In this document: positions 10,353-21,664 of the stretch, one piece after another | Numbering within the stretch: position 1 is the first letter of the stretch | Layout of the letters: each line of letters opens with the position of its first letter | Assembly (NCBI GenBank): GCA_036346405.1 | Contig: CM070546.1 | Coordinates: forward strand, 107,390,826 to 107,454,825 | Length of the DNA: 64,000 nucleotides | Source: Phyllostachys edulis | Taxonomy: Eukaryota; Streptophyta; Magnoliopsida; Poales; Poaceae | Direction of reading: 5' to 3' | Notes under the pieces: model-generated | Seen by the model: only the letters and a program-made list of their open reading frames with translations | Database searches by the model: none | What the model was told of the DNA's origin: nothing | Translations under genes and position numbers: made by a program

Positions 10353-12389
10353 ATGGCGACTAGTGTGCCGACTTGTGAGTGCTTCTTTACATCTTATTGT
10401 AGTTTTTTTGCCGTTGATGTCCATTGTGACGAGAGGCTTGAACATACGATTTTTATGATGTTTATTAAGGAGCAATTCACCTGCGATATTTGTGGCTATC
10501 CCTTTCATTTTGAGTGTCCTAGTTTCAAGAATGAGTCATTTTTAGAGCCCGAGGAGAATGAGCCCATTGGGGTATGTGCAGTAACGATTGAGGATGAGAA
10601 TGATGAAGAGCGTTTCGAGGATGATCATGATGACTCTTCCGAGGACGATCCCCTACTCAAGCTAAGCAAGGTGAGCAAAGAAAAACTCATTGATGGCTTA
10701 ATTTCATATGAGTACAAATTGCATGCTCTTAAGAAGAAAATGAAATTGCTAAAAAGAGAAAAGAGTGATCTGTCTCATGAGCTCTCCAAATTGAAAATCT
10801 CCATGAATGCTTATGATTCATTGCTTGTAGACATGGAGAACATGAATAATTCTCGTGCATGCCTAAAATCTGAAAATGAATTATTGAGATCAAATGCTTC
10901 TATGCCATGTGATTCTTGTGTTGCCTTACATCATGAACTTGACAATGCTAAGTTAGAAATAGGCAATCTTAGATCTATGGCTAGAAATAATTGCGATTCT
11001 TGTGTAGGCATGCTTGCTGAAATTGAGAAGCTTAAATTGACTAATTCCATGCATCTTGAGCAATTAGAAAATGCTAGGGCTGATATAATTGAAATTGAAG
11101 GTAGGCCTTGTAGCATGTGCTTAGAATATGAAAAATTGTTTAAGGATGGTTTAGTCTCTTGCAAGAATTGTTCTTGTTTAGAAAATGAAATTGATGCTTT
11201 GAACTGCATGCTTAATTCGAAAGCATCATTGGTTTCTTGCACATCTTGCATTTCTTTGAAGAACGAAATTGAGTCTTTGCACGATGATATGAGTGCCAAA
11301 TCATGTGACTCTTGTATTTGCCTTCACTCCGAGATTGTTGTTTTTAAGATTTCTCTTGCATCCTTGCATTCGGAGTTGGAGTCTTTTTGTGCTAAACGTG
11401 AGTCACTTTATGTTGGTTTTTGTGGCATCGCTTTGGTTAGCTCTTCTTTGGTGAGTTCGACTCTCACGGACTCTTCTTGTGTTGTCCAACGGATTTCAAA
11501 AGACAAAAGTGCTTCTTCCTCAAATGATACTACAAAGAAGTATCATTGCACCTTTTGTAAGAAGAATAGACACACTCTTGAGTTTTGCTTTCGCCATTTG
11601 AAACATGAGCGTCGAGTGCGTCGTCGTACCTCTAGGAACACACATAGTCTTTCTCATGGCATGTGTGGTACTAGTGCTAGTACGAGGACGAGTCATGATG
11701 TTGATTCTTCCAGGACTTCTTCTTTGAGCCATAATGGTGCTTCGTCCTCTCGGACCGTGTCTCTTAGTAGACCTTTACACCATTGCTCATTTTGTGGGAA
11801 GAATGGACATCATGTGGATTTCTGCTTTCAGCGTGCAAAACATTTGCGTCGAGCTCATACTTCTAAGTCTCCTAGTGGGCATAGTCTTTCTCATGACATG
11901 CACACTAAAGAGCCAAGAACGAAGACTCGTTTTGTTGATGGATTCTTTGACACCTTTTCTAGTGGTGTTGGACAGTATCGTGGACTTGGTTTCCGTGGTT
12001 TTGCTTTTGGTCCACGAGCTGCCTCGAGGTAGGATTTTCGCTGTTTTCCAAGAGGTGGACCTCGTTTTGTTCATCGAGGCACACACCCACGGCGAGGATG
12101 TGTGAGTTCTTTTGATGCTTCTGTTGGTTCTCATCTTGGTACTTTCAAGCAAGGCCATCGCCGCTTTCCTAGAGATGGACCTCGTTTTCTTCATCGAGTT
12201 GTCCACTCGTGGCGTGCCTTCAAGGTTGATGTTGGATCTTCTTGCATGGACCATCATTTGCATCATACTAACTCTCACAATGGTTCGACTGCCTCTAGTT
12301 GTGGTGTGTCCAAGGTTTGGGTTCCCAAGCATTTGCTTTCTAACCTTTCGGAATCCAAGACTTGGACACCTTGCCTTTCTCATGTGTAG
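10353..12389 (+). CDS. Gag-like protein with CxxC/coiled-coil modules and two CCHC knuckles, one in-frame stop
   Basis: The first ATG after the PBS is at 10353. The frame stays open for 559 codons to TAG (12030-12032), then continues in the same frame for 119 more codons to 12389. In order it shows a Cys/His-rich N-terminus (residues about 8-56), an acidic stretch (about 78-100), and a long coiled coil (about 105-360) carrying CxxC motifs at residues about 186, 214, 253, 270, 296 and 318. Two zinc knuckles CX2CX4HX4C follow, at residues about 399 and 478. The part after the stop has two GPRF(V/L)HR motifs and the SIRE-like VWVPKHLLSNL. Gag would package element RNA in cytoplasmic particles. 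The single stop may be decay or a translational switch; decay is the simpler reading. Confidence 0.8.
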
Positions 12390-15300
12390 GTACCGAGAAC
12401 GTGGGTTGGAGAACATGGACTTAAAAAATTCTGATCTTTTGCTTCATTACATGATCGGGACACTTGATGGTTCTCCACCCCAATGATGGCCTCCAAGAGG
12501 CATGTGCTTTCATGATCGGCGTCTTCACATGTTTTGGTGAGCTATCTTATACCTTCATGCATTTACTTTCATGATTATTCATACTTGGCATGTTGTGCTT
12601 GTCTTTGTGCTCACTTGTATCATATTGGCATGTATCACTCTTATGATATCCTTCTTCATGCCTTTACCAGTACCTTGCTTATGTATCCATGTATTAAACT
12701 GTTGTTCATTGCTTCTATGGGTATATAAGCTTGGTCTTGTCTTCATGAGCCTGTGCTATTTGTACATGATTTATCTTACTCATGTTGATTTTTGCTGTCT
12801 GTATCCACATGCTTACTTGATATCCATGTCAGCATTCATTATCCATGATTTGTTCTATAACATGCTTTATGCGTACATGATTGTTGTGCCTTACTGTTGA
12901 TTGTGGATGCATGAGCCTTGCCATAGCTTTCACTAGTATGCTTTACCTTTGACTGTATATAGGATGTGTGATATGCTATGTGCTTGTTTGGTTGCTCCTA
13001 TGCCTTATTGTGGATTAAGGATAGCTTGAACTTTATCATATCTTGGATAGCATGTGCTGCAATTGATTTGTCTATCTCCATGCTCATGTCTTAAATTGTT
13101 GATTATATGCTTTCATGAGTTTTGGTTCATTTGCTGCTATCCTTGCTAGTCATGCGTCTTGGTACTGTTTTCCTAGATAATGTCTCACTAACCCAGTAGT
13201 AAGGCATAAACTTTTTCTGTCTCTTTGGTGTAGCCTTTCAGCTGGAAAGATGAACGTGTGGTCCAACAAGTGGTATCACCTCAAGCTGTTGGTTCTTCTT
13301 CATTTGTCCATTCAATGCTGGCTATCACTTCTTGGAGACGAAAGAATTTGAGATGAGGATGATGGGTGAGCGCAACTACCTTCTGAAGCTTCAAGGAATG
13401 GATCTTCATCCATCATGACTACATCTCACTGCCAAGTAGTGCGACTCAGGTTCGAGTTTCTATACCTTACTTTTTGTATGGTATCCCTAGTCTACCTTGC
13501 ATATCATCTGGGTTGTGTCAGGTGTTGGGCTTGTTGAGTTCAGGGTAGATAGGAGGCTCTGTTCTAGCACGTGTCCATTCTAGGCACTCTTCTTATCACA
13601 TGGTTGCTAGGATGCACTCATCTCACAGTCTGGGTCGAGCTTGTCTCCCAATCACTAGTCTTAGCAGGTTTTGAGCTACCTGTAAGCTTTTTAGTGTTGG
13701 TGTTTCGCTCCCTAGCCTTTCGAGTTGCTTTCCCTAGAGATCGTTTGGAGTTTGAAGTCTTTGTGCTAGTTTGTGGAGTTCAAGGCACTTTTGGCAGGTC
13801 TCCTCATCAAACCTTTTAGACCCATCAAGGTTTGCCACCTTCAGAAGCGAGTTAGGGATAATTTATCCCTAAGGGTTGGTTTGAGGGGGAGTTGGTTCGG
13901 TTCTGAACTTTTCTTGTTTATCTGAACTTTCCTTATTCATCTGAACTTTTGTGGATCTTTTTTGATACCTTCTTCAAGTGGTATTTTCTTTGGATCCTTT
14001 TTGATCTTCTTGATCTTTTTAGGCTTTTAAGTCTTTTGTGCATCTCATTGTATCATATTGCATACATATGAAAAATCCAAAAAGATGCATTGTAATATAA
14101 GCTTTACTACTCATCTTTTAAATTGATGAAGCTTTGCTTATTACTCTCTTGAGTTTTAGTATTTCAATTCTTGCTCAAGAGCGTGTCTAGTTCTTTGACT
14201 TGCTAGAATTATCATGCTTTTACATGTCCAGCAATGTCTTTGCTAAATGAGCTAGAACTTTTAATACAACTTGAACTGAAAATTGTAATTTGTGGATCTT
14301 TTAGTTAGTTGCACAATTAGTGATCCTTTTGTGACATTGACCCTGTCAAAATTACTTTGTTAGCTCTGGAATCTAGAATTGAACATCTTTGAGCTTTCAG
14401 TTCATTAAAGAATCTAAAACAGCCCTTGTGCAAAATGAAAAATGATCTCTTTTATGCGAAAAAACTGATCTCACCAATTCTTTCTCATGAGACGGCTTGC
14501 CATTGTACTAGGCATAAACTCAGGGGAATTTTTGATGACCTAGACCACTCTTTTAAGCTTTTTGTGCTTGAGATGGTCGTGGCAAGGCTTGAGATCTAGC
14601 ACATGGCTAAGAAAACAAACTGTCAAAATTGGTTGAAGCTTAGGAAGAGATTGTGGATGGCTCCTAGTCCAGGATCTTCTTTACTAAGATAGACCTTTTA
14701 TCAACTTGAATATTCATTGCAAATGAAGAACAGTTGAAATTTGGGCTTTTGACAAAAACTTGAGCAAAATGATTCATTTCATGACTTTTGTCTCCTAGAT
14801 GGCCTTTGCTAGCTTCTAGTTCTCACAATGACATTCTGACATGGCCATTATCACTTTAGGATACCTGTTGTTGAACTTGCTAATTTTGAAGCATTGCTTA
14901 ATTTAATCCAACAACATGTGGTATATTGAGCTCTTTAGCCTAGCTTTGCTATATATGTCTTAACATGATCTTGCTAGCTTTGTTAGGCTTGATTTGTATT
15001 GAGTGATAATAGAAATGCTAGCCTGTTCAATTGAGTAAACCCCAAAGCTTCTTTTACCTAAAAATTGAAAAATCAAAAAAATTGAAGCCACTCCATTGCA
15101 TTTTATGCATGCTCTTTCTTTTGCTTTTTCCTTGCTTGTGCATCAGTCATCTCTGGATGAGAGGAATGGATGATTCCTTGATGAATCCATTGTCAAAGGG
15201 GGAGAAGTTTATACAAAAATGTGAAAATGAGCCTTCAGGAAAAGGGGGAGAAGTTCAGGATGTTAAGGGGGAGAAGTTTTGTAAGAATGAGGAGTTAGGA

Positions 15301-15702
15301 GCTTTTTGGAGAGAATTGGAGAAAAATGAAAATTCTAAAAATTTCTCTTGTAAAATGGTGATCATAGTGAGGGGGAGCATTTAAATTGCATTCTTTTGAT
15401 CTTATTGTCTTTTCTGAATCTGAATTGCAATTCTTGTAGACTCACAATGATCAATGGTCAAATAGAACAATTGTTCTTTCATATGGACCTTAAGTGAGAT
15501 TTTGTCACTTCTCTGGAAATTGAAGCTTTTCTTGCTTCTTCTGCCGTGCCTCACTTGCTGAAACTATTTTGAAGCCAACTTGGTCTTTGTCACTGCATTC
15601 TCTTGCATTTGAGCCAAGTTGTGCCATTGCGCGAAAATATCATGTATTTTCATTTTCAAACCATCAAACTTATATTTTTGGGAAATTACCAATGTGTTCA
15701 TC
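12390..15702 (+). other. Non-coding internal region of the gag-only element
   Basis: This is 3.3 kb of T-rich sequence without recognisable pol. It holds a PBS-like CAAGTGGTATCACC (near 13269) and only short frames. Toward the 3' end three AAGGGGGAGAAGTT motifs appear (about 15196, 15242, 15265), resembling the true polypurine tract at 15703. Such purine blocks are usual in SIRE-type elements. Confidence 0.7.
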
Positions 15703-15713
15703 AAGGGGGAGAT
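15703..15713 (+). promoter_or_regulatory. Polypurine tract of the gag-only element
   Basis: AAGGGGGAGA directly precedes the 3' LTR start at 15714, the expected plus-strand primer position. Confidence 0.85.
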
Positions 15714-18150
15714 TGTGGATGTCATGAGGGCATTTTGGATGTCATGTGGACATGCTCATGATCTTAGGTGATGCAACAATTGGCAATTGCTTTTAGAGTT
15801 TGTTGAAATATGGAGTTTTCAGCAAGTGTCAGGAAAATCGATAGTACCGGCGTTGAAGCTGCGGTACTACCATATGTAGGTTCAACCGCAAGGGTGTTAG
15901 CGGGATGAAATTTCCCGAAGTCTTATTTGGATTCTTGGTTTTTCTCGAGAAGCGGTAGTACCGGCTGTGAAGTTGCGGTACTACCGGAGAGCGGTATGAC
16001 CGCAAGAGAGTGAGCGGAACTACCGCGAGTCACTTGGCTGCGTTGGATTTCTTAAGAGGCGTCTGATTGAAATCGGACGGCCCAAACTGATTGAGATGTT
16101 CGGACTTTGAATAGTGCCCTTGGTCTGCCGGTTTAAAGGCACAGTCCGAACGACCCAGTTGATCTGGAGCGTCCACATGGCAAAGGACGTTGTTCTGAGG
16201 ACTTTGCGGATTTTTGTGGAGCGGTAGTACCGCTGGGGAAGTGGCGGTAGTACCGTGAGCCGATTGTACCGCAAGGTAAATGGTAGTTGCGTTTTTCCAG
16301 AGAAGGTGTCTCTGAGGTATGGGTTTTCTCGAGGAGCGGTAGTACCATACTTTGGTTGCCGGTAGTACCGCATGGCGGAATGACCGCATGTGTGCAGTAT
16401 GGATTTTCCAGAGGAGGTGTTTTGGAGATTTTGGGATTCTCCGAGTAGCGGTTCGACCACAGTTGCTTGAGCGGTATGACCTCGTTGTGGTAATACCGGT
16501 GGATATGTGGCGGTAGTACTGCTTGTGGATTGAATTGTTCTGATTGTCAAATTTCTTGGAGATTTGATTTTGGGTTTGGTCAAGTTCATGTTCATCAGTG
16601 CATATGTGTTGCATGATGCATGTTTTGGCTAACGTGGGTCAAGTTGTGAAGAACTTGTTCCCGGAAATGGTTTCTTGGTCTATTGTTGCGCGGTGACTTG
16701 CGTGTCTATGACGGTCGTGGCGAGGTGGATCGACTAAGCTTGGAGAGCCGAGGTCCGAACGGTCGAGGATGCCGGGTGAGGTCGAGGACTCAAGCGGGCA
16801 CAGATGGATAAGGGTGACCGAACAGGCGATTCGGTCTGATCGTTGGATCAAGCGGCGCGGGAATCGTTGCAAGTGCTCAGTGGTGCCGGTGGGATCCGGA
16901 CGGGAGAGACTTGACGATATGGAGCCATTGATCAACCTACACGTGGCGAAGCATGGGATTGCTTCACGATTTGTGGACTCGATTCTTGGAGAAGGATCGA
17001 GAATGGGTATTTTGGTAATTTCACCAAATACCGCCTTGGTAACCTTTTGGCTAAACCGCGGCGCGGGTCGGCACATGGTGAAGCGGTTTAGGTCAATCGA
17101 TGATGAAGACGGCGCTTTGAGATGCGTGCGTGTGTTAACCCATTGTGTGTTAGGGTTTAATGGGTGCCCTAATGGAATATTCTCTAAAAGCTTAGCCTCC
17201 ATATAAATAGAGGGGTGTTGGCTACTGTGTGGGCTGCTGAAAGCCAAGGGAGAGCCAGCCGAACCCATTGAGGTGTGCCCTATTTTGCTTAGGGTTTTGA
17301 GAAGAGAAAGGGAGAGCTAGGGTTCTAAAGTGGGATTGAGTGTGTGCTCATGGATAGAGCTTTGTCCTCCTAGATTGGAGTGGCTGTAACCAACAATCAT
17401 CCATCTATCCAAATCAATACAACCAGATTTTGCAAGATGAGTCTCTATTTCGTTTTTGTGTTCATCCTCTTTATTTGATGATTTGGGGCTTTCTTTGATC
17501 CGCACGTTTTTGCTTAATTTCCTCTCTTGATCTAGTTTGCTGTGACATGTGGGAACACATCTAGGATCATCTTGATCATCAATCACCCACGAGCAAGTCT
17601 CTAGATCATATTTCGATTTTGACTCGGTTTTTGAGCATCCTTCGTTCAATCTGAAAAAGGTAGGAACTTTGGCATGGATCTTTGCGATCTTTTATTGGAA
17701 TAGGTTCCTAATATCTTAGAGAATGTGTGTCTCAAATTTGGTAAGGTTTGCCCTTACGGATCAAAAGTTAGATCGATTTGAGTTTCGGTTTTCGGGCTGT
17801 TTGTTCTGTTCATCGTCAGGATAATCGGTAGTACCTTTCATTTGCCTGCGGTAGTACCTCAGCGCGGTAGTACCTTTCATTTGCCTGCGGTAGTACCTCA
17901 GTGCGGTAGTACCTTTCTTTACATAGTGGTAGTACCAATTCCTGAATTTTCTGCAGACCTTCTTCAGTTTTTGCTGTTGCTCTTTGGAGGTTAGGAGAGG
18001 ATTCAACACAAGGCTTCCACTATGCTTAAGCATTGATCTTCATAGATCTCGTAGCTGTTGGAGAGATTTGCGAGTTGAATCCATTCAAAGTGAAAAAAGA
18101 TTTGGTGCTCCTATTCACCCCACCCTCTAGTCGCCTATTCCGGTCCTACA
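15714..18150 (+). repeat. 3' LTR of the gag-only element
   Basis: Starts TGTGGATGTC, ends GGTCCTACA, 2437 bp, followed by TSD AAGAT. TATA is at 17202-17210. The 39-bp array is shorter by two units than in the 5' LTR. Otherwise it aligns by eye with scattered substitutions and a few short indels, e.g. around 16690-16900 and 17050-17070. Confidence 0.95.
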
Positions 18151-18155
18151 AAGAT

Positions 18156-19343
18156 CTCCAAAGGGGAGGTCATAACGATCAGATTAAAAGCAAGGGGAGG
18201 TCCTGACGGCCGGATCAAATCAAGGGGAGGTCTGAACGGTTGAGATCTCCAAAGGGGAGGTCCTAACGGTCAGATCTAACAAATGGGAGGTCTAGATGGT
18301 TAAAATCTCCCAAGGGGAGGTCCTAACGGTCAAATCTAACAAAGGGGAGGTATGGACGGTTAAGATCTCCAAAGGGGAGGACCTAACGGTCAGATCAAAA
18401 GCAAGGGGAGGTTTGTACGGTTAAGATCTCCAAAGGGGAGGTCCTAATGGTCAGATCTAACAAAGGGGAGGTCTGGACGGTTAAGATCTCCAAAGGGGAG
18501 GTCATAACGGTCAGATCTAACAAAGGGGAGGTTTGGACGGTTAAGATCTCCAAAGGGGAGGTCCTAATGGTCAGATTAAAAGCAAGGGGAGGTCCTGACG
18601 GTCGGATCAAATCAAGGGGAGATCTGAACGGTTGAGATCTCCAAAGGAGAGGTCCTAACGGTCAGATCTAACAAATGGGAGGTCTGGACGGTTAAGATCT
18701 CCCAAGGGGAGGTCCTAACGGTCAAATCTAACAAAGGGGAGGTATGGACGATTAAGATCTCCAAAGGGGAGGACCTAACGGTCAGATCAAAAGCAAGGGG
18801 AGGTTTGGACGGTTAAGATCTCCAAAGGGGAGGTCCTAACGGTCAGATCTAACAAAGGGGAGGTCTGGACGGTTAAGATCTCCAAAGGGGAGGTCCTAAC
18901 GGTCAGATCTAACAAAGGGAGGTCTGGACGGTTAAGATCTCCAAAGGGGAGGTCCTAACGGTCAGATCTAACAAAGGGGAGGTCTGGACGGTTAAGATCT
19001 CTAAAAGGGAGGTCCTAACGGTCAGATTTAACAAGGGGGGAGGTCTGGACGGTTAGGATCTCCAAAGGGGAGGTCCTAACGGTCAGATCAAAAGCAAGGA
19101 GAGGCCTGGATGGTTAAGATCTCCAAAGGGGAGATCCTAACGGTCAATCTAACAAAGGGGACGTCTGGACGGTTAAGATCTCCAAAGGGGAGGTCCTAAC
19201 TGTCAGATCTAACAAAGGGAGGTCTGGACGGTTAAGATCTCCAAAGGGGAGGTCCTAACGGTCAGATCTAACAAAGGGGAGGTCTGGACGGTTAAGATCT
19301 CCAAACAGGAGGTCCTAACAGTCAGATCAAAAGCAAGGGGAGG
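18156..19343. repeat. 60-bp tandem array inside LTR of element 2, main part
   Basis: About 20 copies of a 60-bp unit built of two diverged 30-bp halves. One half carries GGTCCTAACGGTCAGATC and the other GGTCTGGACGGTTAAGATC, each preceded by AAAGGGGAG. Copies differ by a few bases, and higher-order duplication is visible (the block around 18180-18420 recurs around 18570-18800). Confidence 0.95.
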
Positions 19344-19488
19344 TGAGCGATAGCGAGATAGGAAGCGGGAGAAGTAGGGGTCATTGGATTTCAATCGAAC
19401 GGACCAAAACGATTGGGCCGTTCGGAGCATCCAGAGCTAACGCTAGATCTCAGCCATCGAACTGGATCGGGTGGTCCAAAATGGTTGA

Positions 19489-19511
19489 GACGTTCGGACC
19501 GGCCGAACGTC
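19489..19511. repeat. Inverted repeat GACGTTCGG / CCGAACGTC (first)
   Basis: Nine-base perfect arms separated by ACCGG, each arm containing an ACGT core. It lies in the U3 of the element 2 LTR. Confidence 0.85.
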
Positions 19512-19560
19512 TCTGCAAATCGGACCGTCCAGCAAAGATCTGAGGGCTCAGAGAGGGTGG

Positions 19561-19583
19561 GACGTTCGGACCACCCGAACGTC
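19561..19583. repeat. Inverted repeat GACGTTCGG / CCGAACGTC (second)
   Basis: The same nine-base arms as at 19489, with spacer ACCAC. The centres of the two inverted repeats are 72 bp apart. Confidence 0.85.
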
Positions 19584-20459
19584 TCACCAAGATCAAACCG
19601 TTCAACGCAAATCAAATGGTACACAAGCGATAGAGGTCTGGATTAAGCGGAAGGCTTGAGCGGACGCAAGGGAGGTCCTAGTAAATGAAGGGGAGGTCCT
19701 AGAGGACACAGGGAGGTTCTGAAGGACACGAAGAGGGCACGGGGACGTCCACATAGATGAGGAGGAGGTCTTGGCATAAAGAGGTCTAATACAAGGAGAT
19801 TCAAGCCAACAAAGACGTGGTCTGGATGAAAAGAATCCAAATAAAAGATGTGAGGGGAGGTCCGGTGAGGTCAAACCAGAGGGAGGTCTGGGCATACAAG
19901 AGGGCTAAACACAAAGGAAGTCTAGACCTAGGGAATGCCCAAACAAAAAGGGAGTCTAGACCACAAAGATGGTTTAGTCCTTAGAAGAGGTCTAGCTGCA
20001 AGGAAAGTCTAAACCTCAGAGGAGGTTTAGACCACGAAGGAGAGTAAGGAAGTTTCTGCTCCAAGGGATACGCTGGACAAGGAAGGTGGTCTAGACAGAG
20101 GGGAATTCTAAAAGACAAGGGAAAGCTCGAGCAGACAAGAATAGGAGAACAGCACCAGAGGCGAGACAAAAGGGAAGATCTGGACATAAAAGAATGTCCA
20201 AACAGAATAGAGGAAAGAGATCTGGGCTCAAGAGCTGGGCACGGGAAGAGTAGATCCTACAGAGAAAAGGAGAAATAGCTCCAGGGAGCTTGAATACCAC
20301 CAAATAAATCAAGCTTGAGATTAATTGAAGTTTGACTTAGTCATTTTAAACACCTCAAATTCTGAAAACCTCAAGTTAAGCTTTGAATTCTCATCAAAAC
20401 AAATTGCTTCTTTTTATTTTAAAAATTTTCAAAAAGGCTCAGAAAACCAGGGTGTTACA

Positions 20460-20748
20460 CAAGGTGGCAAGGATGGCTGCTGCTACACGAATGCAAGAAA
20501 CGGATTATGAATTAATTAATTTGTTGTTATGAATACAGCAGTTGTTTGTAAAATTAATTTTGAAAGAAGCAACGGGTTTGTAATATATTACTGCTTTTGC
20601 GATTGGATTGATGTAAAGCTTGCAAGGTTGTAATAATTATACGCTTAATACCAACTCAAATTACACTTTGCTCGGATTTAAGGAATTTTAATTATCACTA
20701 ATTACCGACATCGTTAGTTAATTTAGGTTAATTTTGCGGGTTCTCACA
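20460..20748 (-). mobile_element. Terminal remnant of a family-A LTR
   Basis: Collinear with 4408-4703 (CAAGGTGGCAAGG through GGGTTCTCACA) with small indels. It abuts the start of the element 2 LTR on its left and the host gene on its right. It is the right-hand piece of the family-A LTR into which element 2 inserted. Confidence 0.9.
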
Positions 20749-21069
20749 GTAGCAATGCGGTCGCGTCCGGAGAAGCCACGAAGAACTCGAGCAAAGGAGT
20801 GATAGCGCAAGAAGAGGAGGAGCTAGCTAATGCCGCCAGTACTTTCATGGCGCAGGATAGGAGGATATATGGGGAGGAGGCGCGCTCGCTGATTCGGCTT
20901 CCACCGCTTGTTCCACCGCCGCGACGCAATCGGCTCCAACTCCAACCGCCGTCACCAAAGGATTTAGTCGTCCGAACTCGAGGTCGTCGAGGACCCGGAT
21001 CTCATCGGACTTTGTGCCATCCGCATGCCCAAGCGCAAGATGCCGCTGCCCGTCGAGAGCCACAAGAAG
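20749..21069 (+). pseudogene. Continuation of the split host-type exon, with splice donor
   Basis: The sequence continues the 408-425 frame with acidic, Ser/Ala-rich codons: an EEEELANAASTF stretch near 20811 and AQDRRIYGEEA after it. A later part, in another frame, encodes LEVVEDPDLIGLC and MPKRKMPLPVESHKK and ends at a consensus donor (AAG|GTGAGG, 21069/21070). One or two frame changes are therefore needed between about 20880 and 20970, so the exon is decayed or contains an unseen short intron. The protein family was not recognised. GTAGC at 20749-20753 is the probable right TSD. Confidence 0.45.
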
Positions 21070-21664
21070 GTGAGGTCTAGCTCCACTCTAAAACTCTCCA
21101 GTGGTTATCTTTGATGTTTGCTTTGCTTGATTTTAGTTGGGGGGCAAAAGTTTCTTGCTTTCTCGTGATCCTTGATTCGTCGCTACGGGAAGCTTTTAGC
21201 CAAGATTAGATCTTTGTGGCAGTTGCTTACTAAGATACTGTACAATACTAGTGTTCTTTTTTTTCCTTTGTGCAATACAACGGCTGGGAGGTAAAGCTTG
21301 CGTCTTTGATCCAACTTTTTATCTTTCGACCGATAGAACGATAGGTGCTTGTGATCCAATTCCCCTACTAGTCTGTTTGACCTCTTACTTTGACTGATCT
21401 AGGAAAAGATTCTGTAGAACTAAAGGATTCTTGCTCTGTTGTGATATTGTTTGTTGTGCTTGATCCATTTCTAAAGAAATGTGCAATCGAAGCACTTGTT
21501 TCATAAAGCTGGTGCCCTCTTTTGGGTTCCTCTCTCTCTATATATACTTGCATTTAGTTCTCTACAATTGATTGCATCATCTGTGTCATACTGATCCTAA
21601 GGAGCTCTGTGTATTGAGCTGCTGCTTTGTTGTAGAGAAATTAAGAACTTAACTGGCACTGCAG

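Larger units (their letters stand above)
7784..18150 (+). mobile_element. Complete gag-only LTR retrotransposon (TR-GAG type, SIRE/Copia-related)
   Basis: Two LTRs (7784-10300 and 15714-18150), a PBS, a polypurine tract and a perfect 5-bp TSD (AAGAT) define a 10.4-kb insertion. The 5.4-kb internal region encodes one gag-like protein and no protease, integrase, RT or RNase H was seen, so movement would need enzymes from a related element. Relationship to SIRE/Maximus Copia is supported by the shared LTR 3' end (CTATTCACCCCC...CCTACA), the same PBS, the GGGGGAGAAG motifs and a gag C-terminus with VWVPKHLLSNL, resembling IWVPKSLVTNL in the Copia gag near 40520. 'TR-GAG' is an established name for non-autonomous elements of this design. 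The low visible divergence between LTRs suggests a fairly recent insertion. Confidence 0.9.
18151..20459 (-). mobile_element. Very long LTR of Gypsy element 2, 5' (distal) part
   Basis: Continuation of the LTR interrupted at 7783. It ends with GGGTGTTACA (20450-20459), so the minus-strand LTR starts TGTAACACCC, making 5-bp inverted ends with the TGTAAT at 5142. It contains the bulk of the 60-bp array, two 23-bp inverted repeats and a region of scattered GAGGTCTAG motifs. CAAGG (20460-20464) after it belongs to a family-A LTR and would be the target site. Its partner on the other side of the element is missing because of the deletion. Confidence 0.75.

Noticed and set aside
18156..19343. Regular 30-bp repeats at regular spacing resembling a CRISPR array
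   Set aside because: The spacers are themselves repeated, the array lies inside a plant LTR, and it is split by a retrotransposon. It is a minisatellite.
20799..21080. Open frame read as a single complete protein
   Set aside because: The better protein-like stretches lie in two different phases and the segment ends at a splice donor, so it was treated as a broken exon.
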